From Saccharimonas sp963550135 (GTDB lineage Bacteria; Patescibacteriota; Saccharimonadia; Saccharimonadales; Saccharimonadaceae): a stretch of DNA of 47,434 nt. The notes below the pieces were generated by a model, which saw only the letters and a list, made by a program, of their open reading frames with translations, was not told the origin of the DNA and searched no databases. The stretch is from positions 1 through 47,434 of the forward strand of contig CAUVBP010000010.1 of NCBI GenBank assembly GCA_963550135.1. Reading direction: 5' to 3'. Position numbers and translations under genes: made by a program. Below, piece by piece: positions 8,434-16,417 of this stretch (its first letter is position 1; every line of letters starts with the position of its first letter).

Positions 8434-9489
8434 TTATTGCTGTGGTTCGGCTATAGTGTAAGTCGCTTTAGCGACGCGCTTGAACATGGCTTTGCTTTGC
8501 AAATTGAGCAGAATAGTTGTTTCTTTGACTTGGCGGCTCTTGAGCACGCGCCTAACAATTTCGTCGCGGTGAAGCGGCTCGCCTGCCTTGCGCAAAATGT
8601 CGGCAATAATATCTGAAACGGTGCCTTTGCTGTAGCCCCAGCTGTCGAGGGCGTAAATGCCGCGGCCGATTAGGACGAAGCGTTTGTCTTTGATAAGTTC
8701 GTTGTGGATAGCTTGAGTGGTGACGTTTCTGCGCTTGAAGTCGCTTTCCTTGATGGCTTTAGAAATGTCGGAGAAGTGCATCGGCTTGCCATTGCCTGCC
8801 AAAATGACGTAGATTTTGTCGCGGATGTTTTTAGGATTGACGGTCGGCCACTTGGCCAGGCCCCAAACGTCTTTGAGATTGGCTAGTTTTTTGGATAAGC
8901 TGGCCAGGCCGCGGATCTGAGACGGGCTCTCAAAAGTTAGCATGCCATGCAGGCTCTCGATATCGATTGGTTGGCCGTGGTTTTTGATAGTTTTAACGAT
9001 GCTGTCAATATCGCTGCGGACTTTCTTCTCATTGCCATTTTCGGCGATACTGATGCCCTGGTGATAATTGTCAGTTTCGTTGATTAAAACAAAGCGTGGC
9101 GACAGCTCGCCGATAAAGGCAACGTGAGATCGGGTGTTATTGGAAGCTTTGTCTTTCGAGAGGCGGTTGGCGACGTCTTGGACGCGGCCGACGCGGCCGT
9201 TTTCGGAAAGGTCGCGGATAATCAGGCGCTCGGCGTCGCTAATGGCGGGGATTTTGCCGTCGGCGGCGGCGCTTTTGAGGCGGGCTAAGATGGCTTTTTC
9301 AAGTTGGCGGACACGTTCGCGAGTGATGCCGAGCAGTTCGCCGATTTGCTCAAGCGTTTCCCGGCGTTCATATAGACCGAAACGGCGCGTGATGATTTCG
9401 CGTTCGCGTTCTTGGTCTATGGTCTTAAGAATATCCTCAATTGCTGTCTTGATAGTCTCCACAGCAGGTGTGCCGGTAGTTTCGGTCAT
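8434..9489 (-). CDS. Sigma-70 region 4 / HARE-HTH fusion regulator
   Basis: 351-aa protein. Residues about 28-75 form a sigma-70 region 4-type helix-turn-helix (RETLEQIGELLGITRERVRQLEKA), but no region 2 or 3 precedes it, so it should not act as a complete sigma factor. The C-terminal half carries a HARE-HTH-like domain (about 218-285, HFSDISKAIKE, RFVLIGRGIYALDSWGY) and a second related winged-helix stretch (about 287-345). HARE-HTH domains are known from the RNA polymerase delta subunit of Firmicutes. A role as a transcription factor or RNA polymerase-associated protein is inferred. It has a near-consensus sigma-70 promoter and an upstream inverted repeat. Confidence 0.8.
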   Translation of the reverse strand: MTETTGTPAVETIKTAIEDILKTIDQEREREIITRRFGLYERRETLEQIGELLGITRERVRQLEKAILARLKSAAADGKIPAISDAERLIIRDLSENGRVGRVQDVANRLSKDKASNNTRSHVAFIGELSPRFVLINETDNYHQGISIAENGNEKKVRSDIDSIVKTIKNHGQPIDIESLHGMLTFESPSQIRGLASLSKKLANLKDVWGLAKWPTVNPKNIRDKIYVILAGNGKPMHFSDISKAIKESDFKRRNVTTQAIHNELIKDKRFVLIGRGIYALDSWGYSKGTVSDIIADILRKAGEPLHRDEIVRRVLKSRQVKETTILLNLQSKAMFKRVAKATYTIAEPQQ

Positions 9490-9564
9490 GCGATCCTTAT
9501 CCTTTTATCTCCACTCCCCGCCCCTCGAGAGTGATTTTAGTTTGATATCGTAATTTCGTATCTG

Positions 9565-9593
9565 ATTATAATACATAGTAGTTAGATTGTCAA
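9565..9593 (-). promoter_or_regulatory. Consensus sigma-70 promoter of the sigma4-HARE gene
   Basis: Minus-strand TTGACA (9588-9593), 17-nt spacer, TATAAT (9565-9570): both hexamers match consensus exactly. The leader before the ATG at 9489 is about 70 nt. Confidence 0.88.
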
Positions 9594-9610
9594 ATCAAAT
9601 ACTAACTAGT

Positions 9611-9629
9611 TATATTGTATCACAATATA
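9611..9629. promoter_or_regulatory. Inverted repeat upstream of the sigma4-HARE promoter
   Basis: TATATTGT, 3-nt spacer, ACAATATA: a perfect 8-bp inverted repeat about 18 bp upstream of the -35 box. Its size and place suit an operator or activator site. The rest of the 9490-9830 intergenic region is AT-rich; apart from a 7-bp hairpin over the downstream gene's stop codon (9819-9837) I see nothing else in it. Confidence 0.5.
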
Positions 9630-9830
9630 GACGCTTATGGTAAATACTTTTTTGCTACTTTTTTTAATAAAGAATAATGTCTAGGCTAACAATAATACCT
9701 ATTTTTGTCAAAATTTAAGGTGTTGAGGCGGTATCGATGCTGGTTAATCTAACGGTTTATCACAAAATATAATTGTTTATTGGGCAAAGCTTATTCAAAA
9801 CACCAATGAATAATTAGCTGATTAAACAGC

Positions 9831-10820
9831 TTAATCATTGTCTAATAATATCTGGACTTTTTCTGGCGTGGTTTGCGCCTGAGTCTCTGACTGGTCGTTG
9901 TTGATATGCTTGAGGGCAAATAGTGTCAGCGTACGGCGAATTTCATCGCTGGTCGGCTTGGTTTTGCGCCCACTGTCGTCGAAGCCGTGGCCGGCATTGG
10001 CAACGCGAATAAAGCGGCTGCTCGGCTGGTAGGCCAAGATACGCTGGTAGAACTTGTAAGCCTGCTCAATCGACACAATACTGTCTTTGGTGCCGTGGAA
10101 AAACAAAAACGGCGGCGGCGTTTTGGTAATCGGTTGGTATAGCGGGCTGGCGACGCGGGCAGTATCGACATTGCGGGTGCCGAGGAATTTGTAAGCATTT
10201 GGGTTGCGCTTGGTGCGCTGTAATTGGTTGACCAGGTCGGTGGTGCCATAAAAGCTAATCACGCCGCGGACAGTAATCGGGCTGTCTTGGCGAGTTAAGA
10301 CGTAGTCGATAGCCAAGAGCCCGCCAGCGCTGTCGCCAAAAAGAATTACATTGTTGGTGTCGATGTCATAAGAGCTGGCGAGTTTGGCGATGGTATCGAT
10401 AGCGCAGGCAACGTCGTTATTTTGTGTCGGATAATGGTATTTGGGTGCTAGGCGGTAGTTGACCGAGGCGACCGCAAAACCAGCCGCTGTCAAACTAGAG
10501 CCGTAATAGTCAAGCAGCGAATTGCGCTTATCACCCTTATGCCAGCCACCGCCGTGGATATAAATAACTAGCGGGTACGGTGTCGTATGAGTATTGAGTA
10601 GGCTGTTGATCGGCGTGTACAAATCAAACTTCTGCTTGTCTTGGCCGGCGCAATACGGGATATCAGAGTCGACATTAGCGACATTGCCCAGACGTGGATG
10701 ATTATCGGTGCGGTACGACCTGTGAACATTTAGCGAGAAGACAACGATAATCATTACTACGAGCAGCAAAATCATCATCCAGCGGCGGACACGTCGGACT
10801 TGTTGGAGTTTGATTGTCAT
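9831..10820 (-). CDS. Signal-anchored alpha/beta hydrolase (HSL/BD-FAE-like esterase)
   Basis: 329-aa protein. A basic N-terminus followed by a hydrophobic stretch at about 14-30 indicates a signal anchor, placing the enzyme outside the membrane. The oxyanion-hole motif HGGGW, the nucleophile elbow GDSAGG, the acid in HGTKDSIV and the base in NAGHGF give a full Ser-Asp-His triad of the hormone-sensitive-lipase/carboxylesterase type. The substrate (ester lipid, acetylated glycan) cannot be told. It ends with a short unstructured tail. It is 2 nt downstream of topA on the same strand and is likely cotranscribed with it. Confidence 0.85.
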   Translation of the reverse strand: MTIKLQQVRRVRRWMMILLLVVMIIVVFSLNVHRSYRTDNHPRLGNVANVDSDIPYCAGQDKQKFDLYTPINSLLNTHTTPYPLVIYIHGGGWHKGDKRNSLLDYYGSSLTAAGFAVASVNYRLAPKYHYPTQNNDVACAIDTIAKLASSYDIDTNNVILFGDSAGGLLAIDYVLTRQDSPITVRGVISFYGTTDLVNQLQRTKRNPNAYKFLGTRNVDTARVASPLYQPITKTPPPFLFFHGTKDSIVSIEQAYKFYQRILAYQPSSRFIRVANAGHGFDDSGRKTKPTSDEIRRTLTLFALKHINNDQSETQAQTTPEKVQILLDND

Positions 10821-10822
10821 GC

Positions 10823-13165
10823 TTACTTCTTTCGCCGTATTTGGCGCCGTGCCGACCTTTTTTGCGGGGCGTTAGCGAGCAGTTCTACTGCTTGGTCGCG
10901 AGTGATGGTTTTGGGATCGGTGTCTTTGGGGATTTTGGCGTTTTTGCTGCCATCAGTGACGTACGGGCCGAAACGACCGTTAAGCACTTTGATGCCGTCG
11001 CCAAAGTCAGCGATATTTTTCTCAGCTTCGGCTTTGAGCTTGGCGGCGTATAGTTCGCGCGCTTGCCCTTGGGTGACCTCGCGCGGGTCGATATCTTTCA
11101 GGCTGACGTAGAGTTTACCGATTTGAATATATGGCCCGAAGCGGCCGACGTTAGCCTTGATATCTTGCCCGTCCTCGGTCTGGCCAACTAGGCGCGGCAG
11201 CTCAAATGCGTGCAGAGCTTGCTCGAGGGTGACGGTTTCGATCTTGGCGCCTTTAGGTAGCGGCGCGAATTGCGGTTTGTCGGCTTTGTCGTCGCTTGAT
11301 CCTAGTTGCAGCATTGGTCCGAAGCGGCCGAAGCGAGCAATAATTGGTTTGCCAGATTTCGGATCAATACCAACTTCCCTGTTGGCGCCGACAGTTCGGC
11401 GGTCAATATTGCCAGATTGCTCAATCAGCGCGTGGAATGGCGCGTAGAATTTCTCGAGCATAGTGTTGCGCGCCAAGCGGTCACCGGCAATATCGTCGAA
11501 GTCTTTCTCGACGTCGGCGGTGAAACCATAATCAACGACGCGGTTGAAATGGTCGGTTAAAAAGCCGCTAATCAGCTCGCCGGCTGGCGTCGGCACAAGC
11601 TTGCCTTTGTTGGAGCCGGTCTTTTCTTGGATAATTTCGCGCTCGACCTTATTGTCGATAAGTTGCAATAAGATAACATCGCGCGGTACGCCTTCGGAAT
11701 CGCCTTTTTCGGCGTAGCCGCGGGTTTGGATGGTGTTCATGATGGTAGCGTAAGTACTTGGGCGGCCGATACCGAGCTCTTCAAGCTTTTTGACTAGCGT
11801 ACCTTCGGTATAACGGGCTGGCGGCCGGGCGAAAACTTGGCGGGCTTCGACGCTGTGGCGCTGGAGTTGGTCGCCAGATTTGACATTTGGCAAAATTGTG
11901 TCATCTTTACCGCCGCCATAAACGCGTAGGAAACCGTCGAACAGGACGACTTGACCCTTGGCCTCAAAGACGAGCTTGTCGTTGGTTTTACTTGAGTTAT
12001 TTTGCTTTCCCCCGTCGTTAATACTAATTGTAATTGTCGTGTTCTCTAGCTTGGCTGGCGCCATTTGGCTGGCCAGTGTGCGGCGGCGGATGAGGTCGTA
12101 GAGGCGCTGGTCATAGTCGCTGCCGCTGACTGACTCGCGAGTGATATCGGTCGGGCGAATTGCTTCGTGAGCTTCTTGGGCGCCAGCGGATTTAGTTTTG
12201 AACTTGCGGACATGCGAATATTCGATGCCATATAAGCGCTTGATGTAATCGGCGCTGGCGGCGATGGCCTGGCTCGACAAGTTAACACTATCAGTACGCA
12301 TGTAAGTAATGCGGCCCTCTTGATATAGTTTTTGGGCGCTGGCCATGGTAGCGCGCGAGCCCATACCGAGCTTGCTATTGGCCTCTTGTTGCAGAGTGCT
12401 GGTCGTGAACGGCGCGGCTGGGTTGCGGCTTGACGGGCTGGTACTGATATCGGTAACGGTGAAAGTAGCGCCAGCCAGCGATTCGAGGAAAGCTCGGGCT
12501 GCGTCCTCGCTGTCGAAACGCTGTTTTAGCTCGGCTTTTAGTTCTTGTTTGCCAGCGGCGAAAATAGCGGTTACTTTGAACTGCGAGCTGCCAGCAAAGG
12601 CGTCAATTTCGTGCTCGCGCTCGACTAGCAGTCGTACGGCTGGACTCTGGACGCGGCCGGCCGACTTGCCGCCGGGGACTTTTTGCCAGACGACCGGGCT
12701 AAGTTCGAAGCCGACAATTCGGTCGAGAATCTGCCGGGCTTGCTGAGCTTCGACTAATTTCATATCGACGGTGCGCGGATGCTTGATTGCCTCCTCGATG
12801 GCCGATTTGGTAATTTCGTGAAAAGTAATACGCTTGGTAGTTTTGGGGTCAAGCTTTAGGACCTCGCACAGATGCCAAGCAATGGCCTCGCCCTCGCGGT
12901 CTTCATCAGTGGCTAGCCAGACGTTGGCCGCGCCGACTGATTTGACGGCTTTCTTTAATTCAGCGATTACTTTTTTCTTTTCTGGGTCGATTTCGTAAGT
13001 CGTTTTGAAGCCGTGCTGGATATCAATTGGCGGCGTGCCGTCTTTGGTTTTTTTGGCGATAGCGCGAATATGCCCAACGCTTGACAAAACATGAAAATCA
13101 TTGCCGAGATATTTCTCGATAGTTTTAGCTTTGGCTGGCGACTCGACGATAACCAGATTCTTCAT
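10823..13165 (-). CDS. topA: DNA topoisomerase I
   Basis: 780-aa type IA topoisomerase that relaxes negative supercoils. The Toprim domain begins at the N-terminus (VIVESPAKAK, Glu8; DEDREG at about 87-92), and the active-site Tyr288 lies in GRITYMRTDS. The C-terminal third holds repeated topoisomerase C-terminal modules (several RFGPM/RFGPYI/RFGPYV motifs) instead of Cys4 zinc fingers, and ends in a Lys/Arg-rich tail. A TATTAT -10 box 6 nt before the ATG suggests a leaderless message. Length and motif order are normal. Confidence 0.97.
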   Translation of the reverse strand: MKNLVIVESPAKAKTIEKYLGNDFHVLSSVGHIRAIAKKTKDGTPPIDIQHGFKTTYEIDPEKKKVIAELKKAVKSVGAANVWLATDEDREGEAIAWHLCEVLKLDPKTTKRITFHEITKSAIEEAIKHPRTVDMKLVEAQQARQILDRIVGFELSPVVWQKVPGGKSAGRVQSPAVRLLVEREHEIDAFAGSSQFKVTAIFAAGKQELKAELKQRFDSEDAARAFLESLAGATFTVTDISTSPSSRNPAAPFTTSTLQQEANSKLGMGSRATMASAQKLYQEGRITYMRTDSVNLSSQAIAASADYIKRLYGIEYSHVRKFKTKSAGAQEAHEAIRPTDITRESVSGSDYDQRLYDLIRRRTLASQMAPAKLENTTITISINDGGKQNNSSKTNDKLVFEAKGQVVLFDGFLRVYGGGKDDTILPNVKSGDQLQRHSVEARQVFARPPARYTEGTLVKKLEELGIGRPSTYATIMNTIQTRGYAEKGDSEGVPRDVILLQLIDNKVEREIIQEKTGSNKGKLVPTPAGELISGFLTDHFNRVVDYGFTADVEKDFDDIAGDRLARNTMLEKFYAPFHALIEQSGNIDRRTVGANREVGIDPKSGKPIIARFGRFGPMLQLGSSDDKADKPQFAPLPKGAKIETVTLEQALHAFELPRLVGQTEDGQDIKANVGRFGPYIQIGKLYVSLKDIDPREVTQGQARELYAAKLKAEAEKNIADFGDGIKVLNGRFGPYVTDGSKNAKIPKDTDPKTITRDQAVELLANAPQKRSARRQIRRKK

Positions 13166-13236
13166 ACTTATATAATAGTAAACCGATTTGCTAAAAATAC
13201 CAAATTAGTGCTGGCTGCTGAGGATAATAAACCAAA

Positions 13237-13295
13237 GAAAATAGCCCGCCAGAAAGGCCTTGCGCCGAGGCTTAGAGCTCTGGCGGGCTATTTTC
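13237..13295 (-). terminator. Long inverted repeat ending cassette A
   Basis: A 17-bp perfect inverted repeat (13237-13253 with 13279-13295) encloses a 25-nt loop that can itself fold. On the minus strand it is followed by a T-rich stretch, so it can terminate the gene at 13327. A second hairpin (GGGCTT/AAGCCC, 13300-13314) and a third over the stop codon (CGCCGAGGA/TCCTCGGCG, 13318-13342) stand next to it. Confidence 0.7.
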
Positions 13296-13326
13296 TAGCG
13301 GGCTTGTTAAGCCCTTTCGCCGAGGA

Positions 13327-13806
13327 TCACTCCTCCTCGGCGGTGGTGGTGTCGTTCACCTCCTCATCCTTGTCCTCGACTTCGTCTGTGCCGGCGTAGA
13401 GCTCGTCGATCTCCTCCGGGGAGAGGAGGTCAGCGAGCTGGGTCTGCTCGCCGAGAGATTCCTCTGAGAGAGGAGTCTCAATGTAGAAAGCGTCATCGAC
13501 ACTCCGAAAATCTGGAGTCTCGATATAGTGGGACACGACCTTCCGGTCGTGGTGTACCGTGACCAGGTGTGGCCAGCCGGCGTCCTCAACGGCCGTCACG
13601 AACGCCTTCTCAAGGCGGCGCCGTTCGCTGGCGTCGTCCTTGATCACCTCTCTCTGTATGGTCGCCCTGAGGGCCAGGGCGACCACGGAGATGGCGGCAA
13701 AGACCGCTCCAGCCCTGGTGTGGCCGGAGCTGAAAAGCTTCGTGGTCGTGAAGACCACGAGACTCACCGCGAAAATCTCGGCAAAGAACCGGAGAAAGAA
13801 CTTCAT
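13327..13806 (-). CDS. Unknown membrane protein of hairpin-filled cassette A
   Basis: 159 aa from the ATG at 13806, which has a strong SD (GGGAGGAA, about 4-5 nt spacing); an in-frame TTG at 13836 is less likely. Two hydrophobic segments (about residues 8-24 and 31-46) are followed by a soluble part with the motif YIETP repeated at two places and a very acidic tail (EEVNDTTTAEEE). I do not recognise a family. GC content is clearly above that of its neighbours, and the coding DNA is a near-continuous run of short perfect hairpins (for example 13659-13668/13676-13685, 13534-13540/13545-13551, 13740-13747/13753-13760). It shares its promoter type with the gene at 24935, which suggests a common origin or regulon. 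Confidence 0.75.
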   Translation of the reverse strand: MKFFLRFFAEIFAVSLVVFTTTKLFSSGHTRAGAVFAAISVVALALRATIQREVIKDDASERRRLEKAFVTAVEDAGWPHLVTVHHDRKVVSHYIETPDFRSVDDAFYIETPLSEESLGEQTQLADLLSPEEIDELYAGTDEVEDKDEEVNDTTTAEEE

Positions 13807-13893
13807 GATTTCCTCCCAGAAATCACTTTCACTCAAAGTAAAAGGGCACTTCTTGCCCTCTGTTTACGAAACTTTGAGCAAAAAGCTGATATA

Positions 13894-13922
13894 TATATAT
13901 CACATATGGACGGCGGTGTCAA
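13894..13922 (-). promoter_or_regulatory. Promoter of cassette A, twin of the one at 25402
   Basis: Minus-strand TTGACA (13917-13922), 17-nt spacer, TATATA (13894-13899) inside a 16-bp AT palindrome. The surrounding 30 nt (13881-13910) match 25389-25418 at 27 positions. The transcript would start near 13887 and fold at once into a hairpin (13871-13878 with 13832-13839). Confidence 0.8.
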
Positions 13923-14003
13923 TAGTTTCGCAATAATTTACTATTTTTTGCAACAAAATAGCCAAAAATCCTCTTCAGGCTGCAAATCGCCAGTTTTGCT
14001 TGT

Positions 14004-14612
14004 TTATTTATCATTTCGGTGTTTTGATTGCCGGGCGCGTTTGACGTACGAAAGCGTTGATTTAACTGCGAACGGCAGCGATACAGCGAACGCTAAATTG
14101 CCGATACCGCGAGCAACTCTGGCGAGCTGGCTCTGGCCGGTGGTTTCGAGACGGCTACCGACTAGGTGGGCTAGCAATGAGCTGGTTTCGAGCGCTAGCG
14201 CCAATTTGCCAGAGATTTCTGGACGCACGGTTTCATCGCCAGCTTCAACTATCGTTTTGGCGCTAGCAACGGCGTTGATTCCATTAAAAGCTGTGATGGC
14301 AGCGATTATTTCCGTTGGTGCGAGTTTTTTGCTTTTTATCTCGTAAAGGATAATGGCAGTGACAGCTTTGTCTAGCCCAGCATCAAGTAAAGCGCCGAAA
14401 TCGCTTGTCTGCCCTGTTTTGCGGGCGACGATGCCGTCTAGAACGTCGATGAACCGGCCAGCGGCAACCTGTGCGATACCAGCAACGGTATCGATGCGTT
14501 TGGCGCCGCGCCAGGCTAGAACCGCGCCAGCAATACTCATAGCGTTGGGGATGGTGGGGATATCAGTCCGAGGGTTGAATCTCAGTGTCTTTTCGCGGGA
14601 CTTGCCAGGCAT
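14004..14612 (-). CDS. CDP-alcohol phosphatidyltransferase family protein
   Basis: 202-aa protein with the full CDP-alcohol phosphotransferase signature D-x2-D-G-x2-A-R-x8-G-x3-D-x3-D in DVLDGIVARKTGQTSDFG followed by ALLDAGLD. These membrane enzymes transfer a phosphoalcohol from a CDP-linked donor, as in phosphatidylglycerolphosphate or cardiolipin synthesis. Other stretches (NAMSIAGAVLAW, AVTAIILYEI, IIAAITAFNGI) are membrane-compatible. The exact acceptor is unknown. A TATAAT box stands 16 nt before the ATG. The basic C-terminus is probably cytosolic. Confidence 0.82.
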   Translation of the reverse strand: MPGKSREKTLRFNPRTDIPTIPNAMSIAGAVLAWRGAKRIDTVAGIAQVAAGRFIDVLDGIVARKTGQTSDFGALLDAGLDKAVTAIILYEIKSKKLAPTEIIAAITAFNGINAVASAKTIVEAGDETVRPEISGKLALALETSSLLAHLVGSRLETTGQSQLARVARGIGNLAFAVSLPFAVKSTLSYVKRARQSKHRNDK

Positions 14613-14676
14613 AATATCTAAGTCTACAATTATACGATAAAAATGACAAATTAGCGAAAAGCTTAAACAATATTAA

Positions 14677-15558
14677 TTAGACAAGCGTCCACTGGTTGGC
14701 GCCGAGCGAGCGGATAGCGCCAGTTAGTTCAAGCATGGTTAGCGCAGTATTGAATTCGGTTGCTGGCAGCTGAGTAGTCTTTTGTAGCCGGTCGCCGTCG
14801 CGGATACCTTGAGCGAGCTGTTCGATGATCGCTGTTTCGGCAGGTGTTGAGCCGAGCGGCAGTTTGGTTTGGTCGGTTCGCGCGTCTGGCATGGATTCTG
14901 GCGCGACAACCGACAAAATGTCGTCGAGGCTGGTGACGGGCGTGGCGCCTTGCTTGATTAGAGCGTTGCAGCCAGCGCTCTGCGGGCTGGTGATGTTGCC
15001 AGGTACAACGAAGACATCTTTGCCTTGGGCTAGCGCGTGGGCGGCAGTATTGAGCGTGCCGCTGCGAGCACTAGCCTCGGTAATTAGTACGGCGTCAGCC
15101 AAGCCAGACACCAAGCGATTGCGTTCCAAAAAGCTCCAGCGGCCGAGGATGTACGGTTCGGTGTCATCAGTAGAATGTTCGGACAAGATTGCCCCGCTCT
15201 TTTCGACAATGCGCCGGGCAAGCGCGCTGTTGCTACGCGGATAAATATTCGGTAACTGGCTAGGTACGATGGCGATAGTGGTGCCGCCAGCGTCTAAGCA
15301 GGCGCGGTGCGCTAGCGCGTCGGTACCTAGGGCTAGCCCGCTAACAATGATAAAACCGCGGCTAGCCAGGCCGCTGGCGAACTGATTGGTTACCTCGATA
15401 CCGTAGCTGGTTGGCTTGCGGGTACCGACGATAGCGATGGTTGGCTGGCGTTGTTTAGGGATTTTGCCTAAGTAATATAATGCTTGCGGCTTGTCGTCAA
15501 TATTAGCTAATACCTTGAGATAATCGCTGCTATCTGGTGATACTTTATTGATTTTCAT
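14677..15558 (-). CDS. dprA: DNA-processing protein DprA
   Basis: 293 aa from the ATG at 15558, preceded by CAGGAA about 6 nt upstream; the open frame runs further but the extra N-terminus is unlike DprA and overlaps a plus-strand promoter. The Rossmann core shows GTRKPTSYG, SGLALGTDALAH and the ERNRLVSGLADAVLITEA segment. A C-terminal winged-helix region (about 237-293) follows. DprA loads RecA on incoming single-stranded DNA in natural transformation. The N-terminal SAM domain found in some DprA proteins is absent, so this is the short form. It is the only competence gene in the window. Confidence 0.93.
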   Translation of the reverse strand: MKINKVSPDSSDYLKVLANIDDKPQALYYLGKIPKQRQPTIAIVGTRKPTSYGIEVTNQFASGLASRGFIIVSGLALGTDALAHRACLDAGGTTIAIVPSQLPNIYPRSNSALARRIVEKSGAILSEHSTDDTEPYILGRWSFLERNRLVSGLADAVLITEASARSGTLNTAAHALAQGKDVFVVPGNITSPQSAGCNALIKQGATPVTSLDDILSVVAPESMPDARTDQTKLPLGSTPAETAIIEQLAQGIRDGDRLQKTTQLPATEFNTALTMLELTGAIRSLGANQWTLV

Positions 15559-15579
15559 ACAAATTCCTGTTAAAAAGTA

Positions 15580-15608
15580 TTGACATGTTGTCAAAGGTGT
15601 GCTAATAT
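15580..15608 (+). promoter_or_regulatory. Promoter of the ncRNA at 15615
   Basis: Plus-strand TTGACA (15580-15585), exactly 17 nt, then TAATAT (15603-15608). It lies upstream of dprA in the opposite direction. Confidence 0.8.
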
Positions 15609-15614
15609 TGGGAT

Positions 15615-15861
15615 GATTGATTGACCCGAGGTGGTGAATCAAGCACCTTATACCCCCTATTCTAACTTATGTTAGGTTGCGCTAAAAGGCGCACGGCAGT
15701 AATCTACCCTCCACTTTCGTGCCTAGACAACTTTTTAGCGTATACTAACCCCTTTGTCCAGCGGATCACCGTATGTGTGAGGTGGATCACGTATACCCGA
15801 TAGGGTGGGACGAAGGGCAGAATGGCGCTAGGTGATGCCCACCCTTACCTAGCGCTTTTTT
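15615..15861 (+). ncRNA. Structured ncRNA of unknown class (about 245 nt)
   Basis: A stand-alone transcription unit with a strong promoter and a strong terminator but no credible ORF. Local hairpins include GGTG/CACC near the 5' end, CTAAC/GTTAG, TGCGC/GCGCA and ACCC-GATA-GGGT (15795-15806). A 10-bp helix joins 15750-15759 with 15808-15817. The terminator loop (15838-15845, CCCACCCT) is complementary to 15802-15809, so a pseudoknot or alternative pairing is possible. I checked by eye for the hallmarks of RNase P RNA, tmRNA and SRP RNA and did not find them. 6S-like RNA or a novel class remain possible. Confidence 0.7.
15825..15861 (+). terminator. Intrinsic terminator of the ncRNA
   Basis: GCGCTAGGT (15825-15833) pairs with ACCTAGCGC (15847-15855), followed by six T. 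Confidence 0.93.
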
Positions 15862-15875
15862 GTTATCTAACAATA

Positions 15876-15904
15876 TTGACTTTTCGTCATAAAAATAGTA
15901 TAAT
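15876..15904 (+). promoter_or_regulatory. Promoter of the 15911 gene, leaderless layout
   Basis: TTGACT (15876-15881), 17-nt spacer, TATAAT (15899-15904). Only 6 nt separate the -10 box from the ATG, so the transcript should begin at or next to the start codon. Confidence 0.87.
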
Positions 15905-15910
15905 GGAAGT

Positions 15911-16417
15911 ATGACCGCTAACGACTTTAACTACGATCAGATGCGCCGCGAGGAGTGCCAAAAACTGATTCCGCGAGTGTTTCATGTCGAGATGCCAGTC
16001 GATGAATTTTTGTTTGACGATATCGAGACGGGACGCGATTCATACGCAGTGATCTTTCGCAGCCGCGGCAGCGTGTATGCTCTGTTGATTGCTGAAAACG
16101 GCGCAGAGCAGACGCTAGAGGATGTGCGCCGTATCGTCAAGAATATGGGTTTAACCGCCGAAAAGTTATTGCCGCCAGAAGCCGACCCGCAGTATTTTTA
16201 TCGCAATGGCGTGGAGCTTTTGAAAAGGGTTTATCCGTCGCTGCGACGCTGGAACTACGATGATGTGTGGATGTATAGCCGTAAGGTACCGTACAGCCCA
16301 GCCCTGGTCAAGGTAGCATCGGTTGACGGTGAGATTCGGCGCTTTAATCAGCGTGGTGCGTCGTGGCAGAAATTATTAAATTATTCATTTAGAAAGGTTC
16401 AGGTACGCTATGAATGA
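15911..16417 (+). CDS. Unknown conserved-looking protein, 168 aa
   Basis: I do not recognise a family. The protein is soluble, with mixed alpha/beta character and no signal or membrane segment; charged and aromatic residues dominate (FLFDDIETGRDSYAVIFRSRG, RRWNYDDVWMYSRKVPYSP are typical stretches). The start is fixed by the -10 box 6 nt upstream. It overlaps the next gene by 8 nt, so the two are almost certainly one operon and perhaps work together. Confidence 0.72.
   Translation: MTANDFNYDQMRREECQKLIPRVFHVEMPVDEFLFDDIETGRDSYAVIFRSRGSVYALLIAENGAEQTLEDVRRIVKNMGLTAEKLLPPEADPQYFYRNGVELLKRVYPSLRRWNYDDVWMYSRKVPYSPALVKVASVDGEIRRFNQRGASWQKLLNYSFRKVQVRYE

Noticed and set aside
13237..13295. The terminal stem-loop of cassette A as a self-cleaving ribozyme (twister or hammerhead)
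   Set aside because: A CUAAGCC-like word in the loop recalls twister, but the remaining conserved loops are missing and no CUGANGA/GAAA core exists. It is better explained as a terminator.
13528..14346. Plus-strand ORF of 272 codons antisense to cassette A and the CDP-alcohol transferase
   Set aside because: It is antisense to two better-supported genes and has no recognisable domain, promoter or SD; hairpin symmetry and high GC keep the frame open.
15615..15861. Assignment of the ncRNA to RNase P RNA, tmRNA or SRP RNA
   Set aside because: The word CAGAA-T-GGC recalls RNase P, but the GAGGAAAGUC and ACAGAA-n3-GGCUUA regions are not found, nor the tRNA-like ends of tmRNA or the GGAAG apical loop of SRP RNA.
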